DNA from: Phytophthora colocasiae
Taxonomy: Eukaryota; Oomycota; Peronosporomycetes; Peronosporales; Peronosporaceae
NCBI GenBank assembly: GCA_018806915.1
Contig: JAGKQI010000103.1
Span: forward strand, 1,116,001-1,180,000
Direction of reading: 5' to 3'
Length of the DNA: 64,000 nucleotides
The first letter of the stretch is position 1, and every line of letters begins with the position of its first letter. Below are positions 51,164 through 64,000 of the stretch, piece after piece. A program made the position numbers and the translations under genes. The notes below the pieces were generated by a model. It was not told the DNA's origin, made no database searches, and saw only the letters and a list, made by a program, of their open reading frames with translations.

Positions 51164-51631
51164 GGGGAACTGAGGGCAGGAAGACTTGGGGGAGGAAGTG
51201 GCTGGGGAGCTCTCTCGTCGAATGCTGGTCAACAGATCGCTGAGATTCCACGGAGGTTGCAGGAAGGTGGGAACTGTAGCTTCACCTCGTCCTCAGCAGA
51301 TTTTCGAACGGTGTGCGCCACGTAGAAAACCTCCGGAATGGAATGCAAACCCCGTGGTGTTCCTGTACGTAATCGAGGTGGTCCACCCATTTCTGCCTCG
51401 TCTGCATCGATGCGTCACTAGAATGACGTTGCGGGATTCGCCCAACATGTCCAGCGCATAGCAGTTCTTCCATTTGATTCGATCACCCAGTTCAAGACCA
51501 AAGATGTTCTCTGCAGCGGTAGAGTGGCTATCGTCCTCTACGATTTGGCGTTGATTCAATAGGTAGTGACATTCTTCAAGACATTCTCCAACAAGCCGAG
51601 AAGTTCTCAAGTCTCAATTGTATCGACAACT
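51164..51631. other. Intergenic region, no supported gene
   Basis: Contains a leftward frame at 51610-51293 of about 105 codons without known domain or codon bias. It holds the promoters of the peroxiredoxin gene and of the small gene at 51632. Confidence 0.4.
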
Positions 51632-51814
51632 ATGCAGCTCTTCGACTCCATCATCTCGGCCTTTATGAACGCTCCGCAAGTCGACGGTCGTAATGCCCGC
51701 GTTCCCGTGGACCTCAGCGTCACCTCCAAGCAGGCACGCGCTCGTGTTCACGTCATGCAGAATGAAGGCGCGTACTGCGCTTCTGTGCCTCAACTTCCCA
51801 TTACCTCGTCATAA
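51632..51814 (+). CDS. Small 60-residue protein, unknown function
   Basis: From the ATG at 51632 the frame codes for MQLFDSIISAFMNAP and onward, ending PITSS. It shows the same strong C/G third-position bias (CTC, TTC, GAC, ATC, AAG, CAG) as purH and flavohemoglobin, which is the main reason to accept it. There is no signal peptide, membrane segment or known domain. It might be one exon of a larger gene, although no donor was identified before the stop. The downstream AT-rich region to 52111 holds nothing else that I can recognise. Confidence 0.5.
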   Translation: MQLFDSIISAFMNAPQVDGRNARVPVDLSVTSKQARARVHVMQNEGAYCASVPQLPITSS

Positions 51815-52111
51815 TCGAGCGGATGACGGACTTCCAGCAAATTACCTCAAGCCACTGCTGCCGCCTCAATCGTGCAGCGTTTTATTTACTTTCTCGGTAG
51901 TTTTCTCTTTATCTAAAGCCTAATCAAATTGTAGACTGAAACGAATCTGTGCGCGTTCAATAGTATTGAATCGATACTTGCACTTCAATGCTGATCTTTT
52001 GGGTTTGGGTTTTCTCCAGTGGAATATGTGAACAATCAAGAAAAAAAACGAAGTCAAGTCAACCTCAACTTGCTTCAGCTCAACTTGAGCCTCAAAAGCG
52101 ATGAGGAAAAC

Positions 52112-54344
<2,233 letters not shown>

Positions 54345-54475
54345 TTTAGTGTTCTTCTTCTCTTCTCAAGATCGCTTGGCTTCAATGCCAATTTTTAACC
54401 AATCATAAATTTTGTGATACAATATGAATGTGATTGGTGGAAAACAGCTAGAAACATACTGATCACCACCCTACA

Positions 54476-54790
54476 ATGAGCTCCATGCGGACTCTTCTGC
54501 GTCATGCGACGCGAGCGCTTCAGCGTGTACCGTGCACCTCGCCTTCAACTACAGTGACTGTACGCAGTATGAGCTCTGTACCTTCGTCAAAATTCGACCG
54601 GACTGCCAAGCTGCAGGACGAAAGCATCATGGAGCATCTCGTGTGCCCCATCTCCAAGTTCCCGCTGCGCTACGACACGGAGCGTGGAAGTCTCGTGTGT
54701 GACGAGATCAAAGTCGAGTATCCGATCTGGCAGGGTGTCCCTATGCTGGTACCGTCTGAAGGACGCATGATCAGCAATGGTGACCAGTAG
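54476..54790 (+). CDS. PREY/Trm112-like mitochondrial protein
   Basis: A 104-residue single-exon protein. The first about 45 residues are Arg/Ser-rich without acidic residues, a typical mitochondrial presequence. The rest matches the Trm112-like UPF0434/PREY family: EHLVCPISKFPLRYDTERGS, VCDEIKVEYPIWQGVPML, VPSEGRMI. Animal PREY (PYURF) helps methyltransferases for ubiquinone and complex I in mitochondria. A start at 54476 or at the second Met (54485) is possible. Only 131 bp separate it from the divergent protease gene. Confidence 0.82.
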   Translation: MSSMRTLLRHATRALQRVPCTSPSTTVTVRSMSSVPSSKFDRTAKLQDESIMEHLVCPISKFPLRYDTERGSLVCDEIKVEYPIWQGVPMLVPSEGRMISNGDQ

Positions 54791-54962
54791 ACGTTGCAGT
54801 CGAGAATATAGGGATTTTGTTGTCAAAGAACTCTAGGACTGGGTTACTACTGTAGCTCGGTGAAGTTTGTCTATTGACTTTTTGGATCGATCAGAGCACC
54901 ACTTGATTGTCGGATTCACTGCTTACTATCGCTTTATTCTCTACGTACAGCTGCGATCCGGT

Positions 54963-57900
54963 TTAGTACTTGTGGCGAGCTGATCGTCGAGGGTTGCGGC
55001 GCACAGGGGCGCTACCAGGCTCCTTCCGCCGTTCTTTTGAACGAGAAATCGGCGTACTAAACTCTTCATCAATTCGTTCCAACTCCATGCCTTCTTCTAA
55101 CTCCTCCGTTGCAGGTGACATCGGCTGGTCTGAATCTGAGTATGCTGCAAATTCCAGGCGCGAATCGGTTGATGGTTCACGGACGAATTGATATCGTTTC
55201 GGAGTTTCCAAGACGGAAGACATGTCGGAATCCTTGGGAGGTGTTGAGACCTGTTGCACCTCTGGAACATCAGTGGCTGTAACTACGGACTGCTGTGATT
55301 CCGCTAGAGTGCTATCGTCCGGCACGTTGACGCTGTTGTGGGGCTTCAACGAGAAATCTAACACAAATCAGTGGAAATTTAGTTTGCACAATTCGATGAG
55401 ATATCGATATTAATACAAACCCTGCAAAAGCACTCACCATCCGTTGAACTTGCAGGTTTCAGGGCAGGCGGTGCCAAGGAAGTGGAAGCGAATGTAGGGT
55501 TGATCTTGGATCGGACTGGCGGTGTGCCAAGCGGTCGACGATCTACAGGTTAAATTGATGCGCATCCGTCAGTATTAATGGCACGCACAAGCGTCAAAAC
55601 GAACTCAAACCAATGAATTAGTCTTTCTTACCGCCAAGCGGGGACACGAGAGGCTGCAACGGGGTAGAAGGAGCACTTGAAGGCTTCGCTGGGGACGATC
55701 CAAAATTGAGTGCTTGACGAGCAATACCGCGAGACGTCGTGGAAGCCGTCACGATGGGGTTCGGTCGGGTGAGCGCGTGTAAGGCAGAGTCTGGACTCGA
55801 GTCAATAGAACCGATACTGACGTCTGCAGTTTTAGCTTTTCCCTTTCCTTTCGTGGGTGTCGGCGTCTTGTGATCAGCCACAAGCGATGCAGGCGACTCA
55901 ATTGACCGCGTTGTCACACATGATCCTTGCCGTGACGAGAAGATACCTGGTGAATAGTCATATTCGCCTGCCTCCGCCATTTCTTGAAAGTGTGTCAAAT
56001 GCTCCGTCTGTGTCGGCACAAAGGCACTTGCAGTCACGGTTACGTCTTTCTCCTCGGTCTGAAACTCACTAGGACTGGGTTTTGCTGGTGCCGCTGGTGG
56101 GGGTGGAGACATTTCGTGGTCTGACACATCTTCCATCTCCTCGTTTCCTAACAGAGCTGGTTTTGTGGTGTGGCTTCGATTTCCAGCTCGTGTGTTCCTA
56201 CTTCTGTGCGGATACGACTTTGCAGGAGGTTCGGCACACATGTTCGCCAGCAATGATGCCCGGATGCGCAAGCTAGGCTGGTTCAACGCAGCCATAGCGA
56301 TCTCAGTGTCACCGCGAGACATCGCTCGGATCATCGCTAAATGCTCGTGATGAACGTCCCAGGCCTGTTCATACTTATTTCGTAGGATATAGTACATCAC
56401 GAGGAAGTCTACACGCTTGATGCTTTCATCTCGCAGAATGTCTTCATCCTGGATAATATTGCTTTCCATCATGTAGGTGTGGAAGAGCTTCTCCTCTGCA
56501 GGCAGTAAGGTCACGCCCTGAACCAATTCCTTCAGGCGCTGGCTCTTCATCAACCAGTTGAAGAGCAAACCTAGAAGATCCGAGCGTTTTTGGCTGCGAA
56601 TCAATGACAACGCGCGTTCCCATAAATCCAATTCCAACGAAATGACAACAACCAGCTCTGTCGCTCCTGCTGGAGCATGTTCTAGCTCAACTCCAAAGGT
56701 GTTCCAAACTTTCCACGCCACTAAACTTTCACCTCTGTGCACCAACGTTTCCAGCAAGTGGAGAATCAAATCAGCTTCAAGGTCGTATTTCTGGTGAAGG
56801 TGCATCGCGCTTGACTGCTGCAATAGACTAATAGCACTCTCGTAAATGGCAGCCACCTGATCATCACCGGTTGTCTTCACCACAACAGCATTCTCCACCA
56901 GCCACAGAGCCAGCAACGTCAACTTCATATCGTCACGCACATTCAACTGCGCAGCAAGCGAATCTACCAGCAACCGCATTTTTTTCGCAATCCGAGCACC
57001 GCTCTGCGTGTGTTGTTTCCACACGCTAAGGTAAGCTCGATCCAAGCAGAAATACAGCAACAACGCCACCTGCACACGGAAGTATCCTTCGATAGGTTCG
57101 CGGTCTACTTCATCCCCGTAAAACTGAACAACATCCTCCTGGATAGAAGGCATTTGCAACAGCTTAAGCAACTGTCCTAACTGTGTTGGTGGACAGCTAC
57201 CTCCAAGATCCTCCAGTGAGATGCTCGCGCTCTTCATCACGTGCTCGATCAGTAGCATCGGCTCCTTCGATCCACCGTTAGATGACAACTTATCGCCATA
57301 AATCTCCTCAAACTGTTCGCGGTATGTGACGCGCAACGATCTGGCTTGGCTGTAGAACGAGTTATACATCTCTCCATCCGCCGCTACTCCGTTCTCATTA
57401 AGCCACAGCATACAATTGCAGGCACAAGCCACGCTTTGAGTGCGAGCAAGTAAGTGTAGCAAGTTTTGGATGCCCGCGGTTGTCAGTCGCATGAGCTCTG
57501 TCTCGTTCAGCACATTTCCATCCGCATCTATTCCATTCGAGCTGTAAGCTGCCTGCCGAGAGTCTTCTTTCAGTCTCTCTGTGAGTGCAACCAGGATCAT
57601 ACGCAGTCCATTAAGCTGTCGAAGCTCCGCCTCCACAGCTTCAGTCTTGGCTGTGCGCGGGGACTCGCGGCCGCTGTACTGCTGCTCACTGACCATTTCA
57701 TTCACATTTTGCTCGATAGTTTCGAGTAGTCGACGCGCCCATTGCTGCACTGCAATAGGCTCCTTGAGCACATAGTTCTTAACGCCAGCAAAGGCACCTT
57801 CAGGCTGTGCGAGCGGCATCTCAGCACGAATATAAGCCACTACCAGGTGTGCTAGGCCGCTCTTAAGACACACCTCGAAGAGCGCACTGCGCTGTACGAG

Positions 57901-58059
57901 TTGCTGGCCACCGGACTGACCTCCGAGCACCGAAATGTCCACATTAGCGCGACGAAATACGCCCGACACGGAGAAAAACTCGAAGGTCTCCGCTGGCTCC
58001 ACGAACGGCTGCCACCCAAACTCGGCGAAGTGCTCGAGCACCTTCGTATAGAAATACAT
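54963..58059 (-). CDS. ELYS/HOS1-like nucleoporin
   Basis: Three exons (58059-55632, 55542-55438, 55357-54963) give 975 residues. The N-terminal two thirds are alpha-helical; the block from about 290 to 600 resembles the ELYS-like domain (LLQMPSIQEDVVQFYGD, LEADLILHLLETLVHRGES, AWKVW, DFLVMYYILRNKYEQAW). ELYS recruits the nuclear pore scaffold to chromatin in animals; plant HOS1 carries the same domain. The C-terminal third is disordered, with many SP/TP sites (SPATEELEE, SRSKERRKE), and ends in a basic stretch (RRNPRRSARHKY) fit for DNA contact. There is no N-terminal RING (plant HOS1) and no beta-propeller. Confidence 0.78.
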
Positions 58060-58405
58060 TTAAAGAGCGGTTAGAAAGGTCCAGGGGTGGCTGTACAGGA
58101 GAGGAAACCTACCGGGAGCAGCATCATTCTTTCCCCTCCAACACGGCTTGTGCGCCAAGAGGCTCCTGTGTTAATGAGGCATACAAAAGCCGAGACGATT
58201 GGACGGCATACAATGAATAAGTGAATAAGAAAACCTTTGCAAATGACATGTGATCAAATAATGGCTACTTTACAAGATATTGAAGGAATATGAAAAGTTA
58301 AGACTGCCTGCATAATTGAAAGGGATGCTGCAGATTTCAAGCTTTCATTTCCTTCAGTCTTCAATTTTAACTGCCCAAAACAAGTCTTCAGTGCTTTTTG
58401 AAATA
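58060..58405. other. Intergenic region, no recognised gene
   Basis: Holds the promoter of the ELYS-like gene and the 3' region of the phosphatase gene. AT-rich after 58200. Nothing else seen. Confidence 0.5.
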
Positions 58406-59308
<903 letters not shown>

Positions 59309-59402
59309 CTGCCTGCTTCTTGAAAAATAACAATGAAAAACATAAACATTCTGATTGGATGAAAAACTCTCCGTCAAAATTGTCATAAACATTTTCAAGA
59401 GG

Positions 59403-61182
59403 ATGGAAGCTACCACGGACACCAAGGGCGACGCGCCTGTCATTCCCAACAGCAATGAAAATGAGCCACCGTCTCCTCAGCCTGGTAGTAAACGCAAGAA
59501 GGTGGTGCGTACATCTCTAACGCTGCGGGAGAAGGCCATTGTTAAGAGCTTCTGCGAGCAGAAGGTGACAAACTGCAAGTCTCGAGGAGAGCTGGTCCCG
59601 TCCCAGGAAGTGCTCAGACGGGAGGTGGTTGCGCAGTTTGGCTGGTCTTGTGGTCGCTCGACCCTATCCAAGATCATTTCCATGGACTGGAAGCTGCTGC
59701 GAGGCAGTCACGAAGGAGGAGAGGCACCTAGGAACCCTGATATGAAGCGCCGTCGACGTCCGTTGTTCCCAGCGTTTGAGGCTGACCTGGTAAAGTTTAT
59801 CATGGCTTATGAAGCCACCGAGAGTTTGCAAGACGGTGCATCGGAAACGACAGAGGCTCAGCCAACAGATAGTGCAAATGCTGACGAAGATGAGATGTCT
59901 GTGGAAAATTATTCTCTGGGTGATACTCGAAGACCACTGACAGAAGCTTTGATTCTCGAAGAAGCGCAACGTTTGAAGCAAGTGCATGGTATATCGGACG
60001 ACATGCTCGTTTTGTCGGTTGGTTGGCTAGCTCGGTTCAAACACCGGCATTGTATTCATTTACGGAAGCCTGCTGGAGTGTCAAGCAAGGGTATGACATC
60101 TCTACAAAATGGAGGAAGTAATATTGAGCAGGTATCGATGGGTATGTGGACCGGAGTCCTTATACCGCCTATCTTACCACAAGCACAATCTACGAGTGAA
60201 GAAATGATGCCCCACCAGCCGGATGCTGCAGCGAGGAAGTTTGATGAGCAGCAGGGGAATGAGGCACTGGAGAGGGACACATTCAATGCTGATGCACCAG
60301 CCAAGGTTACAGAGCCTATTCGTCTGCCAAACGTCCAGAAGAACGTAGGGCTTGCTATTGAGGAGATACCTGAGGCGATTGCGCGTGTCACCATGCTCTA
60401 CATTCCGTGCGAAGTGAATGGAAGGAAAGTTAAGGCCTTCGTTGACTCTGGAGCACAGTCCACTGTTATGTCGTCGGTAAGTATAACCAGAATTGTCCCC
60501 ATGAAAACACGCTGACGGAATAACTTCTTTTACTGCGGTGTATGAAGAGCTGTGCAGAACGATGTGGCATCATGCGTCTCGTGGATAATGCTGGAAAGGT
60601 ACGAACTCGTTTATTTGCGTTTATAATCACTAGATCTAATACTAAGCTCGTTCTATTTGGTAGGCTGTTGACATGGACACAGCAGCGATGATCGGAAAAG
60701 CCCACATGGCTCCACTGAAAATTGGCAACGAGTTCTACAACTGTAGCTTCACAATTCTGGATCAACAGGGCATTGATTTCCTTTTCGGTTTGGACATGCT
60801 CAAGCGGCATCAGGTACGTGAGAACCTCAAGTGTTCATATTCGGTTGAGTGCTGATTTTCTACACCTGTTGCTCGTTTGTAGTGCTCCATCGATCTGGAC
60901 AAGAATGTCTTGCGTCTCCGTGAAGGCGAGCGCTATCACGAAGTTTCTTTTTTGTCGGAACATGTACGTCTCTGCTAGTAGACACCGACATTGCCAATGA
61001 GTCTCACTGGACTATTGTAGGAAATTCCATCGTCAGAGAACCGTGGGGCCGTCCAACCTTCAACTCCAGGCTCCACCCTGGCTTCCGCTGCTCCGACTCC
61101 TGCTCCAGTCGAAGCTGGAGCGCAGAATGGCCAGGAGAAGATCACTGAACCAGTGGGACTAGAGCCTGAGCAGCGGGTATGA
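59403..61182 (+). CDS. CENP-B/pogo-type DNA-binding protein fused to a Ddi1-like retropepsin
   Basis: Five phase-compatible exons (59403-60476, 60548-60598, 60664-60813, 60883-60963, 61021-61182) give 505 residues. Residues about 37-93 are a psq-like HTH (SLTLREKAIVKSF, FGWSCGRSTLSKII). Residues about 115-222 are a CENP-B/Tc5-type HTH (RRRRPLFPAFEADLV, RPLTEALILEEAQRL, VGWLARFKHRHCI). After a linker comes a Ddi1-type aspartic protease: VTMLYIPCEVNGRKVKAFVD, active site DSGA at 348-351, ERCGIMRLVDNAG, and FLFGLDMLKRHQCSIDLDKN. The ubiquitin-like and UBA domains of Ddi1 are absent. The last 50 residues are Pro/Ala-rich. The HTH part has no intron and the protease part has four, which suggests that an HTH frame was captured upstream of a Ddi1 copy. 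Confidence 0.85.
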
Positions 61183-61311
61183 ATTGATGCAGAGCTCTAC
61201 AGCAGTCACTGTCCAGACATTTCGATAAATATGGGTAGCTTCTTTATTACTTTCCTATGGTAATAATTGAATAGCGACACATCTACCTAGCTAACTATCA
61301 GTTGGGTGTGT

Positions 61312-62187
61312 TTAGCTGAAGGTGTGTCTATCCGTGGATGCTCCTGCATCAGTCTTCAAGTGGAAGTGGTGGTTAGCAGTGCAGTCGTCAATGCTAGAGC
61401 GTGCATCATTGGTGGTCGGCTCTTCCCGACACATGGGGCAGTGTGTGTTGGCCTGCAACCACTCGAGTAGGCATTCCTCGTGGAAAGCGTGCATGCACGG
61501 TAATCTGACCACGTTCATACCAACGCACTCCTCGTCATTCCATTCACCGAGGCAGATGCTGCAGCATTCGCTACTGCTAACGCCCTCCACATCAAGCAGA
61601 TTGCTCCTGGAATCGACGACAACGTCCTCAAGCGACAGTACAGCGAGCTTCAACTTGGTCTCACTTTCGATCTGCTTGTCCGGGTACTCCAGGAAGTCGC
61701 GTAGGATCGAGTACAGTGCCAGCAGTTGCTTGACTTCGGCTGTCATGTCTACCTCATCGATACCAGCAACGTCAGCAGCCATCGGGATGCTGGCAATGAT
61801 CTGGACTAGTGACTGCACGAAAGTCTCAAGTGCTGCTCGACGCTCAGCAATGATCATGTTGTTGTCGCAGCGGAAGTGACGGCGTGGGAAAGCAGCTTCT
61901 ATCGTCTTGTCCAGTGCGAGCATCGGGGCAAGACAGCCAGCTACAGTGCCGTGCTGCTGCTTGTACTGCTTGAGGAACTTGCGCAGTTGTCTGCGCACAG
62001 CGTAGAACTCCGAGTAACGCTTAGCGATGCTCCACTTGTTGCGCGTGCTGCGGAAGGAAATGTCCATTTGGTACATGGTGGCAGGTGCCGCCACGCCGCC
62101 AGCTAGCGCCACTTGCGTGTTGATGTTGAGCGAGTTCTTGGCAGTCTCGTACACGCGCTGTAGGCGCTGCGATTGGATGTCCGACAT
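61312..62187 (-). CDS. PX-domain RING-finger protein, putative E3 ubiquitin ligase
   Basis: A single-exon gene for 291 residues. Residues about 38-170 form a PX domain (KWSIAKRYSEFYAVRRQL, a basic pocket FPRRHF, then LETFVQSLVQII), expected to bind phosphoinositides such as PI3P. Residues about 213-258 form a RING-H2 finger: CCSICLGEW, LPCMHAFHEECLLEWL, HCPMCREE. The tail is Thr/His-rich. PX plus RING in one small protein is uncommon; it would place ubiquitin ligation on endosomal membranes and could respond to 3-phosphoinositides. Confidence 0.9.
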   Translation of the reverse strand: MSDIQSQRLQRVYETAKNSLNINTQVALAGGVAAPATMYQMDISFRSTRNKWSIAKRYSEFYAVRRQLRKFLKQYKQQHGTVAGCLAPMLALDKTIEAAFPRRHFRCDNNMIIAERRAALETFVQSLVQIIASIPMAADVAGIDEVDMTAEVKQLLALYSILRDFLEYPDKQIESETKLKLAVLSLEDVVVDSRSNLLDVEGVSSSECCSICLGEWNDEECVGMNVVRLPCMHAFHEECLLEWLQANTHCPMCREEPTTNDARSSIDDCTANHHFHLKTDAGASTDRHTFS

Positions 62188-63158
62188 GATGGGGTTGAAG
62201 TAGCTCTCTCTTGGGTGCTTTGCTCCAGCGACTTGTTCCTCGCGAGGTCTATTGCCAAATGAACTCGATGTCGCACCGCTGCCCGCTGAAATTCTTGAGA
62301 AGGCTCAGACTTGTGGCTCGCGAACGGTGGACTGCTCGGCGCCCTCTTTACTTCGATGGGTGGCGTAATGGGCCGCGTAATCTCACGAGGACGGGCGGCG
62401 AATGTAATTGTCGCACAAAAATTATATCGCTTCGATGAGCCGCGGTGACTCGCGGACGCGGCCTCCTGTGGTTGGTTTTGCTCTTTCGGAACTGGTGAGG
62501 AGCTCCTTGATCAATTCCGCGGCAACTTACATGTATCAATAGCTAACCAGATGTGTATCTTGCAGGTGTATTTTCGGCGAGTTGTTCTGGGCGGGCTGGT
62601 ACAAGTTTTGGGACCAAGGAAACGTTGTCGCAGCAGCCTCCCAGCAACGCACTGCGGCTGGGTGTCATAAGTGCTGGAGGCTCGTGATAGATGCTGGTCA
62701 ATCTATCGCAGCAGCACCACCACCGTCGCAGCACGGAAAGAGGGTTTCTTCGTGCCGTCTCTGCCGACTTGCCACGGTAACGGCAACTTGTATGGCAACA
62801 AGTGCGCAGTGAAAACGAAACGGTTAGCGATCTAGAAAGCGATATATATCGCCTGAAGAAGAAGGCAAGGCATGGTCGGACTCGTTGCAAAGCGGCAAGA
62901 TAAGTAGCCATGCCATAAACACCGTATGCCGCCGGCTTCAACATTGCGCGCGGCTGGCACAACAAGTGGGCACGATGGATATTGTCGTCGCCTTCCCTCC
63001 AGCATTGAGCAATGTGATTACTGTACTATCTACGTCCCTTTCAAAATATTATTGTCGCGCAATATGTGGACCACATCGTTGTGTTACCTTCACACAACAT
63101 CATCTCTGCTACGCGTCTCAATACATGTAGGATAGCCAGATATAACAAGAGCGGCACC
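62188..63158. other. Intergenic region, no supported gene
   Basis: About 970 bp with several short frames on both strands but no recognisable domain, splice pattern or codon bias. It holds the promoters of the PX-RING gene and of OST4. TACATGTA occurs near 62528 and ATACATGTAG near 63121. Confidence 0.45.
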
Positions 63159-63404
63159 ATGAACAAGTACGTGTCGCCTCGAGCGACGCCATAGGCAGCA
63201 GCTGCAAGAGCCAAAAGCTGCGCAGTATCTACAAATGTGTTGGTGATTCGACTGACCACGTGTTATTACTGTTTGTTTGCTGCTTACAGCGACGAGATGG
63301 ATGCGGCGCTGATGGTGTTTGTAAACTGCCTGGGGGCGGTTATCATGGTCTCCGTTGTGGGCTTCCACTACCTCACAGCCAAGCCCAAGGATGCTGAGTT
63401 GTAG
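63159..63404 (+). CDS. OST4: Oligosaccharyltransferase subunit OST4
   Basis: A 40-residue membrane protein from two exons: a minute first exon of 8 nt (63159-63166, ATGAACAA) and 63290-63404. The joined sequence MNNDEMDAALMVFVNCLGAV continues IMVSVVGFHYLTAKPKDAEL. It has the OST4 layout: a few polar residues, one transmembrane helix with an LG in the middle, FHY at the cytosolic edge and a PK-containing tail. Human and yeast OST4 have 36-37 residues. The protein holds STT3 together with its partner subunit in N-glycosylation of proteins in the ER. Confidence 0.75.
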
Positions 63405-63418
63405 GCAGATACAAGATA

Positions 63419-63639
63419 ATGGCGAAGCAGGTACGATTTCATTTTGTCTGTGAGGTTGCAAAATGATACAAATCTAAAGCTTACGTTGTGTTCAGTGGGA
63501 GTCCAAGAAGGATTTCGACACGTGGCTCGCTAGCGAGACGTTCCAGGAATGCACGAAACAGATCAACGAACTGCTGGACGTCCCGGGACTGCACATGCGC
63601 ATCTTTAAGGCTCCCAAGGACGATGTTTTTCTCCTGTAA
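63419..63639 (+). CDS. Small 51-residue protein directly after OST4
   Basis: Two exons (63419-63430 and 63496-63639) joined in phase: MAKQ, then WESKKDFDTWLASETFQECT, then INELLDVPGLHMRIFKAP and KDDVFLL. Codon use is strongly C/G-biased and the intron has a GTACGA donor and TTCAG acceptor. The start codon lies only 14 nt after the OST4 stop. There is no known domain, signal or membrane segment. It may be an independent gene, or the second frame of a shared transcript with OST4. Confidence 0.6.
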
Positions 63640-63869
63640 AGGAAATTAGTCTACGAGAGGACTAACGCGATATATCCAGCTGGCTAGAAGAGCAATTCAT
63701 TGCGTTCTATGTGTCACAATTCGTTCACTGCTTGCTTTTCATGATTCTGGTAACGTCTAAAAGCTCACTGCTTAGCAAAAGACTCCCGAAAGCCATGTCA
63801 AAACCGAGCACTGCAGCACACTGTACACCCTTTTGTCACTGTCGACGCCCCTTGTCGTCTTCCATTCGT

Positions 63870-64000
63870 CTAGGAGGAAGAGTCCGTCGCACTCTTAATA
63901 AAACTCTTTATCCGATCAACAGTGTCCCGCACAGACTTGGTGAACGAGTGCGGCTTGCTGTCCGGGTCGTCACCCTTCTCTGCGCGGTCGTTCTCCTCCT
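63870..64000 (-). CDS. 3' end of an unidentified acidic/basic protein
   Basis: Partial gene running off the right edge. The last 42 codons on the minus strand read EENDRAEKGDDPDSKPHSFT and KSVRDTVDRIKSFIKSATDS, then SS and TAG at 63872-63870. Codon bias is strong (GAG, AAC, GAC, AAG). An amphipathic helix can be seen near the end; no family can be named. Confidence 0.7.
   Translation of the reverse strand, partial: EENDRAEKGDDPDSKPHSFTKSVRDTVDRIKSFIKSATDSSS

Noticed and set aside
51293..51610. Leftward frame of 105 codons before the small gene
   Set aside because: Mixed codon use, many Arg/His/Cys codons of shadow type and no domain.
62543..62965. Leftward frame of 140 codons
   Set aside because: Arg/Cys/Ser-rich composition typical of non-coding DNA, no domain, no neighbour support.
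63041..63259. Hydrophobic leftward frame overlapping the OST4 intron
   Set aside because: It has no ATG start and overlaps OST4 exon 1; the hydrophobic look can come from base composition.

Overview
The window is nuclear DNA of an oomycete, most likely a Phytophthora species. Evidence for this: two families of secreted RxLR-dEER effectors, short spliceosomal introns with GTRNGT donors, CTAAC-like branch sites and YAG acceptors, very compact intergenic distances between conserved eukaryotic genes, and oomycete-style Inr elements (TCATTT...) upstream of the effectors. Many genes are interrupted by introns; the gene models below were joined by hand, checking that the reading phase is kept across every junction.

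Region 1 (1-14 kb) is a dense block of conserved housekeeping genes: a metallo-beta-lactamase-fold hydrolase, uroporphyrinogen decarboxylase, a coiled-coil protein, a ten-exon CRT-like transporter, a PI3-kinase with an unusual cNMP-binding-like plus GAF N-terminus, phosphatidylserine synthase and PurH/ATIC.

Region 2 (14-34 kb) is an accessory island. It holds an inverted duplication carrying two copies of a small secreted Gly/Phe-rich protein, two copies of one RxLR effector (15.3 and 23.9 kb), a PIF/Harbinger-like element, a long palindrome, a scrambled copy of a locus whose intact version lies at 58-61 kb, and one copy of a second RxLR effector (30.7 kb). A Harbinger-like MITE and a complete Tc1/mariner element have inserted into duplicated DNA, and the empty sites are still present in this same window. 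Conserved genes are interspersed: endonuclease III, the tiny TFIIH subunit TFB5, and a divergent histidine-catabolism pair (imidazolonepropionase; a formimidoylglutamate deiminase fused to an M20 amidohydrolase). An interferon-6-16/ISG12-like gene also lies here.

Region 3 (34-64 kb) returns to conserved genes: a prolyl-4-hydroxylase/GT60 fusion (Skp1 hydroxylation plus GlcNAc transfer) sharing a 104-bp bidirectional promoter with ELP1, then a second accessory patch (40.6-45 kb: hairpins, pogo-type HTH remnant, second copy of the 30.7-kb RxLR effector, flavohemoglobin pseudogene). After that come the intact flavohemoglobin, a CDK11-like kinase, an FAD oxidoreductase, a double-domain peroxiredoxin Q, a membrane-anchored cysteine protease, a PREY/Trm112-like protein, an ELYS/HOS1-like nucleoporin, a Siw14-type phosphatase, a CENP-B-HTH/Ddi1-retropepsin fusion, a PX-RING protein and OST4.

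The most notable content is the set of domain fusions that join consecutive or unrelated activities in one chain: HutF-M20, P4H-GT60, HTH-retropepsin and cNMP-GAF-PI3K. The nested duplication and insertion history around the effectors is the second main point of interest.
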